This document shows positions 1-5,399 of a stretch of 5,399 nt of DNA, in pieces (position 1 is the first letter of the stretch; each line of letters opens with the position of its first letter). This DNA comes from RBG-16-66-20 sp036262835. GTDB taxonomy: Bacteria > Pseudomonadota > Gammaproteobacteria > Burkholderiales > SG8-39. The notes beneath the pieces are model-generated. The model was not told the DNA's origin. It ran no database searches and saw only the letters and a list, made by a program, of their open reading frames with translations. The stretch spans positions 1-5,399 of the forward strand of contig DATAID010000050.1 of NCBI GenBank assembly GCA_036262835.1. The letters are read 5' to 3'. Position numbers and translations under genes: made by a program.

Positions 1-930
1 CGAGGACATCCTGCCGCCGGAGGCGATGCGCATCGAGGCACTCCGTCGTTCACTTTTAGATTTATTTTTTAAAAATGGATTTGAATTAGTTATTCCGCCG
101 CTGATCGAGTACACCGATTCGCTCTTCACCGGGACCGGCCACGACCTGGACGTGCGCACCTTCAAGGTCGTGGACCAGCTGTCGGGCCGCATGATGGGCG
201 TGCGCGCGGACATCACGCCGCAGGTGGCGCGCATCGACGCGCACCTGCTCAACCGCAAGGGCGTGACGCGCCTTTGCTATTGCGGCAGCGTCCTGCACGC
301 GCGGCCCGCGGGCCCGGGCGCGACGCGCGAGCCGATCCAGATCGGCGCCGAGATCTACGGCCATGCCGGAATCGAGAGCGACCTCGAGATCCAGGCGCTG
401 CTTTGCAGCGCGCTCAAGGCGGCGGGCGCGAAGGGCCTGCGCATGGACGTCGGCCACGTCGCCGTGTTTCGCGCGCTGGTGCGCGCCGCCAATATCGACC
501 ATGAGCGCGAAGTCGAGCTCTTCGAGGCGCTGCAAAAAAAGGATGTGCCGACGCTGAAGAACGTGGCGCGCAAGCTCGACGCGAAGACGCGCGGCGCGCT
601 TCTGCTTTTGCCGGAACTTTACGGCGATGTTTCGGTGTTGCGTATTGCGGAGAAAAAGCTTCCCAGGCTTCCCGAACTGCAGAAGGCACTGAAAACCCTC
701 GAGGCGCTCGCCAGGGCGGCGCCCATCCCGCTCAGCTTCGATCTCGCCGAGCTGCGCGGCTACCACTACCACTCGGGCGTGGTGTTCGACGCCTACTGCG
801 ACGGCGTCACGGGCGCTGTCGCCCGCGGCGGGCGCTACGACGAGGTCGGCAAGGCGTTCGGCCGTTCACGCCCTGCGACCGGGTTCTCGATCGAACTCCG
901 CAGTCTTTCTTCCATAAAGAAAAAAACCCG

Positions 931-934
<4 letters not shown>
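1..934 (+). CDS. hisZ: ATP phosphoribosyltransferase regulatory subunit HisZ (5' partial)
   Basis: HisZ is a cytoplasmic, catalytically inactive paralogue of histidyl-tRNA synthetase. It binds short-form HisG and makes ATP phosphoribosyltransferase, the first step of histidine synthesis, active and feedback-sensitive. The reading frame is open from base 2 (EDILPPEAM), before the first ATG at 26. HisZ and HisRS proteins usually carry LPEGxxDxLPPEA here, so the true start lies upstream of the window and ATG 26 is internal. The class II synthetase-like core is clear: SLFTGTGHDLDVRTFKVVDQ, then GVRADITPQVARIDAHLL, and near the end ARGGRYDEVGKAFGRSRPATGFSIEL. The protein stops about ten residues after ATGFSIEL, whereas many proteobacterial HisZ proteins continue for roughly 60 more, so the C-terminal part appears missing. 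Codons 50–94 and the last ten codons are strikingly AT-rich. The stop TGA overlaps the purA ATG, suggesting one operon and translational coupling. The family call is firm; partner HisG is not in the window. Confidence 0.93.
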
Positions 935-2238
<1,304 letters not shown>

Positions 2239-2248
2239 AAAACACGGC

Positions 2249-2266
2249 TTCCCGCGCTCGCGGGAA
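2249..2266. terminator. Possible bidirectional terminator hairpin between convergent purA and lipoprotein gene
   Basis: A perfect inverted repeat, TTCCCGC (2249–2255) and GCGGGAA (2260–2266), with the four-base loop GCTC lies in the 29-bp gap between the two convergent stop codons. On the minus strand the stem is followed, six bases later, by five T residues (2242–2238), so it suits the lipoprotein transcript better. On the plus strand it is followed by AAATCAGGG with no U-tract, so intrinsic termination of purA is doubtful. The position is ideal for a shared terminator, but the stem is short and both U-tracts are imperfect. Confidence 0.4.
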
Positions 2267-2267
2267 A

Positions 2268-2594
2268 TCAGGGCTGGTTATGGAAGTGTCCCGCGAAGCA
2301 GTGAAGCATCTCGTGGCCGAGCGTCTCCATCGCGCGCCGGTCGTCCTCGGTGCGGGGCGGGCGCGCGTAGATCACGCAGTTGGTCGGGTCCTTCCAGACC
2401 GCGCAGCCGAGCGTCTTGTACAGGAGCGGCCGGCGGCCGGCGTTGCGGCAGGCGGTCTGCGTGTCCTCGGTGATCACCCAGGTGATCTTGCGGCTCATCT
2501 CGCCTTCCTTCGGAATGGGATCGACGCGGCTGGTCGCGCAGCCGGCCAGCAGGAGAAACGCGAGAAAGGCGGTCGAGAGCAGCTTCACAGGCAC
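2268..2594 (-). CDS. Small predicted lipoprotein with HExxH (zincin-like) motif, function unknown
   Basis: I do not recognise a named family. Read from GTG at 2594 the product is 108 residues. Read from a second GTG at 2588 it is 106 and begins MKLLSTAFLAFLLLAGC, a textbook lipoprotein signal peptide with lipobox LAGC; the lipid-modified Cys is residue 19 of the longer form. An in-frame TAG at 2598–2600 blocks any longer form. Neither GTG has a good ribosome binding site. The mature part is about 90 residues with four further cysteines (49, 64, 73, 99), which could form disulfides in an oxidising compartment. Near the C-terminus is LGHEMLHCFAGHFH (92–105), an HExxH motif with two more histidines (103, 105), suggesting a zinc site. 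Whether it is a peptidase is inference, and it would be a very small one. The signal peptide and metal motif argue that this frame is coding. It lies downstream of tRNA-Leu on the same strand, convergent with purA. Confidence 0.82.
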   Translation of the reverse strand: MPVKLLSTAFLAFLLLAGCATSRVDPIPKEGEMSRKITWVITEDTQTACRNAGRRPLLYKTLGCAVWKDPTNCVIYARPPRTEDDRRAMETLGHEMLHCFAGHFHNQP

Positions 2595-2597
2595 CGA

Positions 2598-2634
2598 CTA
2601 TGGCGTTACGGCCCGGCGCGGCAATCCTTCCTCC
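2598..2634 (-). promoter_or_regulatory. Candidate leader: Shine-Dalgarno plus TTG mini-ORF ending just before the lipoprotein start
   Basis: On the minus strand GGAGG (2634–2630) lies five bases before a TTG (2624–2622). The TTG opens an eight-codon frame, MPRRAVTP, closed by TAG at 2600–2598. The lipoprotein GTG at 2594 follows three bases later in the same frame. This is the only good ribosome binding site near the lipoprotein gene. It could be a leader peptide whose termination allows re-initiation at GTG, or the original start of the lipoprotein now separated from it by a nonsense codon. It could also be chance in purine-rich DNA. Confidence 0.3.
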
Positions 2635-2645
2635 GGGCCTGCCGC
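2610..2645 (-). other. Overlapping, mutually exclusive RNA hairpins around the leader ribosome binding site
   Basis: On the minus strand two inverted repeats interleave. GCGGCA (2645–2640) can pair with TGCCGC (2623–2618), and GGCCCGG (2639–2633) can pair with CCGGGCC (2616–2610). Both pairings are perfect. Either would enclose the AGGAAGG ribosome binding region, and the first would also hide part of the TTG. The arms alternate A-B-A'-B', so the stems compete unless a pseudoknot forms; the connecting loops (0 and 1 base) are too short for a normal one. In GC-rich DNA such pairings can arise by chance. Confidence 0.3.
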
Positions 2646-2691
2646 AACGGACTATCGGCGCCCTGCTGGCGTAATCTGCGGTCTTTGGAGC

Positions 2692-2778
2692 TGGTGCCGA
2701 GGAAGGGACTCGAACCCCCACAGTGTTGCCACCGCATGGACCTGAACCATGTGCGTCTACCAATTCCGCCACCTCGGC
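2692..2778 (-). tRNA. tRNA-Leu, anticodon CAG
   Basis: The minus strand from 2778 to 2692 reads as a complete class II tRNA of 87 bases including an encoded CCA (2694–2692). The acceptor stem GCCGAGG/CCTCGGC is a perfect 7 bp with discriminator A. The D arm carries the GCGGAATTGGTAGACGC pattern typical of leucine tRNAs. The anticodon stem CATGG/CCATG is a perfect 5 bp around loop TTCAGGT, giving anticodon CAG (2744–2742), which decodes CUG. The long variable arm pairs GGTG with CACT around GCAA. The T arm has loop TTCGAGT and stem GGGGG/CCCTT, so its outer two pairs are G-U wobbles. No T-rich terminator follows the 3' end before the lipoprotein gene. Every arm folds, so the gene looks functional. 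Confidence 0.97.
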
Positions 2779-2783
2779 AGGGG

Positions 2784-2819
2784 ACGCGAATTCTATTCGC
2801 TGAAAGATGAGAGTGTCAA
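2784..2819 (-). promoter_or_regulatory. Sigma-70 promoter of tRNA-Leu, overlapping the start of rnr
   Basis: The minus strand has TTGACA (2819–2814, a full consensus -35) and TAGAAT (2795–2790, five of six at -10) separated by 18 bp. The predicted transcription start, near 2783, is about five bases before the mature tRNA 5' end, fitting a short leader removed by RNase P. The stretch after the -10 is GC-rich (TCGCGTCCCC), resembling the discriminators of stable-RNA promoters under stringent (ppGpp) control; that regulation is inferred. The -35 lies inside codons 3–5 of the divergent rnr gene. Confidence 0.78.
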
Positions 2820-4729
2820 AGAAAAAGCCCGGAAAAAACGAGGCGAGATTCGCCGTTGCCGAGGGCCGCATCGAAGGCCATCCCGACGGCCACGGCTTCC
2901 TGATCCCGGACGACGGCGCGCCGTCGATCCACCTCTCCGCGAGCGAGATGCGCCAGGTGCTGCACGGCGATCGCGCCTCGGTGCGCGTCACCGGCGCCGA
3001 CTCGCGCGGGCGTCCTTCGGGAGAGATCGTGAAGGTGCTCGCGCGCTCCGAGCGCCGCATCGTCGGCCGGCTGCACGCGCGGCGCGGCGTGCTCTTTCTC
3101 GCGCCGGAGGACCGCCGCATCGCGCAGGACATCGTCGTGCCGCCCGCCGACGCGGCGCGCGCCCGGGCGGGCCAGATCGTCTCGGTCGAGCTCGTCTCGC
3201 AGCCCTCCCGGCACGCGCAGCCGGTCGGCCGGGTGGTCGAGGTGCTCGGCAACTTCGCCGACCCGGGCCTCGAGATCGAGATCGCCGTGCGCAAGTTCGG
3301 GCTGCCGCACCAGTTTTCGAAGAAGGCGCTGGCGCTCGCCCGCGCCATGCCCGACGAAGTCCGGCCCGAGGACATGAAAGGCCGGCGCGACCTGCGCTCG
3401 ATTCCCTTCGTCACCATCGACAGCGAGACCGCGCGCGATTTCGACGACGCCGTGCACGCCGAGCGCGAACCGGGGGGGAAGAACGCGGGCTTCCGGCTGC
3501 GCGTGGCGATCGCGGATGTCAGCCACTACGTGCGCCACGGCGACGCGCTCGACCTGGAGGCGCGCGAGCGCGGCACCTCGGTTTACTTCCCGCGGCGCGT
3601 GATCCCGATGCTGCCCGAGAAGCTCTCCAACGGGCTTTGCTCGCTCAACCCGGACGTCGACCGCCTCGCCATGGTGTGCGACATGGCGATCGACGCGCAG
3701 GGCAAGGTCGCGCGCTACGAGTTCTATCCGGCGGTATTCCGCTCGCACGCGCGGCTGACCTACACGGGCGTCTGGAACCTGCTGTCGGGCAAAAAAGCCG
3801 GACGCGAGCTGCAGACGCTGTACGACGTCTTCAAGGTCCTCCTCCAGGAGCGCAACCGGCGCGGCGCGATCGACTTCGAGACGGTGGAGACGCGCATGGA
3901 GTTCGACGCGCGCGGCAAGATCGCGCGCATCGTGCCCGAGCCGAGGAACGACGCGCACCGCCTGATCGAGGAGTGCATGCTGGTGGCGAACGTCTGCGCC
4001 GGGCACTTCCTCGCCTCGCGCAGGCATCCCGTGCTCTACCGGGTGCACGACGTGCCGGCGCCCGAAAAGATCGCCGCGCTGCGCGAGTTCCTCGCCGAGC
4101 TCGGCCTGCAGCTGCAGGGCGGCGAGAAGCCCAAGCCCGCCGATTTTTCGCGCCTGCTCGAGCGCATCAAGGCGCGGCCGGACTTCGCGCTCCTGCAGAC
4201 GATCCTGCTCCGGTCGCTGAAGCAGGCCGTGTACACGCCCGAGAACGTCGGCCATTTCGGGCTCGCCTTCGACGCCTACGTGCACTTCACCTCGCCCATC
4301 CGGCGCTACCCGGACCTCCTCGTTCACCGCGCCATCAAGGCCGTGCTCGCCAACCAGAGGTATGCGGGCCTCGACTGGGAGGAGACCGGCCGGCACTGCT
4401 CCGAGACCGAGCGCCGGGCGGACGACGCGAGCCGCGACGTCGAGTCCTGGCTCAAGTGCTATTACATGCAGGACCACGTGGGCGGCAGCTATTCGGGGCG
4501 CGTCACCGGCGTGACGCCGTTCGGCCTTTTCATCACGCTGGACGACTACTTCGTCGACGGCCTGCTGCACATCTCCGAGCTCGGGCGCGACTACTTCCGC
4601 TTCGACGGCGCGCGCCACCAGCTGCTCGGCGAGCGCACGGGCAAGCGCTACCGGCTCGCCGACCGCCTGAAGGTGAAGCTCGTGCGGGTGGACCTCGAAT
4701 CGCGCAAGATCGACTTCGTGCCCGCATGA
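2807..4729 (+). CDS. rnr: Ribonuclease R, short core-only form
   Basis: RNase R is a processive 3'-5' exoribonuclease that degrades structured RNA, including rRNA and mRNA, and acts in trans-translation. The 640-residue product contains, in order, a first cold-shock/OB domain (about 14–62), a second OB domain (about 85–148), the RNB catalytic domain (about 190–520) and an S1 domain (about 560–638). TIDSETARDFDDAV (203–216) supplies metal-binding Asp205, Asp211, Asp213 and Asp214; HFTSPIRRYPDLLVHRAI (493–510) supplies the catalytic arginine loop. The sequence tracks E. coli RNase R (TSPIRRYPDL, FVDGLLHIS, YRLADR), not RNase II, though its length is RNase II-like. Compared with E. coli (about 813 residues) it lacks the N-terminal helix-turn-helix region and the lysine-rich C-terminal tail, keeping only a short basic start, MRVSKKKPGK. 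An in-frame TGA at 2801 excludes a longer N-terminus. The ribosome binding site is weak; GTG at 2813 is an alternative start. It overlaps rlmB by ATGA. Confidence 0.95.
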   Translation: MRVSKKKPGKNEARFAVAEGRIEGHPDGHGFLIPDDGAPSIHLSASEMRQVLHGDRASVRVTGADSRGRPSGEIVKVLARSERRIVGRLHARRGVLFLAPEDRRIAQDIVVPPADAARARAGQIVSVELVSQPSRHAQPVGRVVEVLGNFADPGLEIEIAVRKFGLPHQFSKKALALARAMPDEVRPEDMKGRRDLRSIPFVTIDSETARDFDDAVHAEREPGGKNAGFRLRVAIADVSHYVRHGDALDLEARERGTSVYFPRRVIPMLPEKLSNGLCSLNPDVDRLAMVCDMAIDAQGKVARYEFYPAVFRSHARLTYTGVWNLLSGKKAGRELQTLYDVFKVLLQERNRRGAIDFETVETRMEFDARGKIARIVPEPRNDAHRLIEECMLVANVCAGHFLASRRHPVLYRVHDVPAPEKIAALREFLAELGLQLQGGEKPKPADFSRLLERIKARPDFALLQTILLRSLKQAVYTPENVGHFGLAFDAYVHFTSPIRRYPDLLVHRAIKAVLANQRYAGLDWEETGRHCSETERRADDASRDVESWLKCYYMQDHVGGSYSGRVTGVTPFGLFITLDDYFVDGLLHISELGRDYFRFDGARHQLLGERTGKRYRLADRLKVKLVRVDLESRKIDFVPA

Positions 4730-5399
4730 AGCCGCCCCGCGAGCCGCGCGTCGTCTTCGGATTCCATGCGGTGCTCGCGCGGCTGCGCTCGGACCCGAAG
4801 AGCGTGCTCGAGGTCTACCTGGACGAGGCGCGCAACGACGCCCGCGCCCGCGATCTGATGGCTTTTTGCGAAAGAAGCGGAACGCGCCTGATCCGCGTGC
4901 CGGCGAAGCGCCTGGACGGCTTTCATGAAGGGGGCCGGCATCAGGGCGTCGTGGCGCGAGTCGAGCTGCGCACGAAGGACGACCTGGAAGAAATCCTGAA
5001 CGAGGCTGAAAAGCCGCTTCTCCTCGTCCTCGATGGCATCACCGATCCGCACAACCTGGGCGCCTGCCTGCGGGTCGCCAACGCGGCGGGCGCGCAGGCG
5101 GTCATCGCGCCCAAGGACCGCGCCGCGGGCATCACGCCGACGGTCTCCAAGGTGGCGAGCGGCGCCGCCGAGGCGACCCCCTACCTCATGGTCACGAATC
5201 TCGCCCGCGCGCTGGAGGAAATCAAGCAGAAGAACGTCTGGGTGGTCGGCGCCGACGAGCGCGCCGAGAAGACGCTTTACGAGGCCGACCTGCCCGATGC
5301 CATCGCCTGGGTGCTCGGCGCCGAAGGCGAGGGCATGCGCCGCCTCACGCGCGAGACCTGCGACCTGCTCGTGCGCGTGCCGATGAAAGGGCAGGTCGA
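4726..5399 (+). CDS. rlmB: 23S rRNA (guanosine-2'-O-)-methyltransferase RlmB (3' partial)
   Basis: RlmB is a SpoU-family (SPOUT) methyltransferase. It uses S-adenosylmethionine to 2'-O-methylate G2251 (E. coli numbering) in the peptidyl-transferase P loop of 23S rRNA. The frame stays open to the window end, giving 224 residues of an expected 245–250, so only the last 20–25 are missing. The N-terminal substrate-binding domain spans about 8–80 (FGFHAV at 11–16, HQGVVARV at 72–79). The SPOUT domain follows: motif 1 DGITDPHNLGACLR (103–116) with the conserved Asn110, VPKDR-like APKDR (128–132), motif 2 GAEGEGMRRLTRE (198–210), and the beginning of motif 3, RVPMKGQV (217–224). The expected SLNVS lies beyond the edge. 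The match to E. coli RlmB is close throughout by eye. The ATG overlaps the rnr stop (ATGA) and lacks a clear Shine-Dalgarno, which points to co-transcription and coupled translation with rnr, a common bacterial pairing. Confidence 0.96.
   Translation, partial: MKPPREPRVVFGFHAVLARLRSDPKSVLEVYLDEARNDARARDLMAFCERSGTRLIRVPAKRLDGFHEGGRHQGVVARVELRTKDDLEEILNEAEKPLLLVLDGITDPHNLGACLRVANAAGAQAVIAPKDRAAGITPTVSKVASGAAEATPYLMVTNLARALEEIKQKNVWVVGADERAEKTLYEADLPDAIAWVLGAEGEGMRRLTRETCDLLVRVPMKGQV

Noticed and set aside
62..76. Programmed frameshift or phase-variation site at T6A5 in hisZ
   Set aside because: The zero-frame codons TTA TTT TTT AAA AAT do not form a proper X-XXY-YYZ slippery heptamer. The frame is intact and the product looks normal across the site.
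54..110. Internal promoter in the AT-rich hisZ patch
   Set aside because: TTGAAT at 81–86 resembles a -35, but no -10-like hexamer lies at the right distance, and other combinations were no better.
2610..2645. H-type pseudoknot formed by the two interleaved repeats
   Set aside because: The connecting loops would be 0 and 1 base, too short to span the stems. Alternative hairpins are the simpler reading.
2692..2710. Integration (att) site at the tRNA-Leu 3' end
   Set aside because: No integrase gene, no direct repeat of the tRNA 3' end and no mobile-element genes are visible in the window.
2380..2745. Plus-strand frame of 121 codons ending in GRDSNPHSVATAWT
   Set aside because: This ending is a familiar artefact of translating the antisense strand of a Leu tRNA. 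The rest lies opposite the lipoprotein gene, whose signal peptide and HExxH motif support the other strand.
2278..3417. Minus-strand frame of 379 codons containing AEVAELVDAHGSGPCGGN
   Set aside because: This is translation of the tRNA-Leu gene itself joined to the antisense of rnr, a common misannotation.
2816..4618. 600-codon minus-strand open frame opposite rnr
   Set aside because: It is an antisense shadow of a GC-rich gene. The composition is repetitive (R, A, V, E, H), no domain is recognisable, and rnr motifs occupy the plus strand throughout.

Overview
This GC-rich window looks like a core chromosomal segment of a betaproteobacterium. The order hisZ–purA, then rnr–rlmB, the presence of HisZ (made by bacteria with a short-form HisG), and the G/C-ending codons all point that way. 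The assignment rests on remembered gene order and protein style, not on a search.

Layout. Positions 1–934 (+) hold hisZ, cut at its 5' end by the window edge. Positions 931–2238 (+) hold purA, which overlaps hisZ by four bases (ATGA). A 29-bp gap with a small GC-rich hairpin separates purA from a convergent minus-strand gene at 2268–2594, which encodes a small predicted lipoprotein with an HEMLH motif. Upstream of that gene on the same strand, at 2692–2778, is a complete class II tRNA-Leu with anticodon CAG and an encoded CCA. Its near-consensus sigma-70 promoter (TTGACA, 18 bp, TAGAAT) extends into the first codons of the divergent rnr gene. Positions 2807–4729 (+) hold rnr, which encodes an unusually short RNase R. 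Positions 4726–5399 (+) hold rlmB, again joined by an ATGA overlap and cut at its 3' end by the window edge.

Functions. hisZ and purA belong to histidine and purine (AMP) synthesis. rnr and rlmB form an RNA-processing pair: a 3'-5' exoribonuclease and a 23S rRNA 2'-O-methyltransferase. The tRNA supplies decoding of CUG, a very common Leu codon in these genes. The lipoprotein has no assigned function.

I see no mobile element, CRISPR array or defence system, and nothing that amounts to a clear new system. The points worth a second look are these: the HExxH lipoprotein and its odd leader (good Shine-Dalgarno, TTG, early in-frame TAG, competing hairpins); the tRNA promoter embedded in rnr; the RNase R reduced to its core; a HisZ that seems to lack its C-terminal part; and a sharp AT-rich patch early in hisZ.
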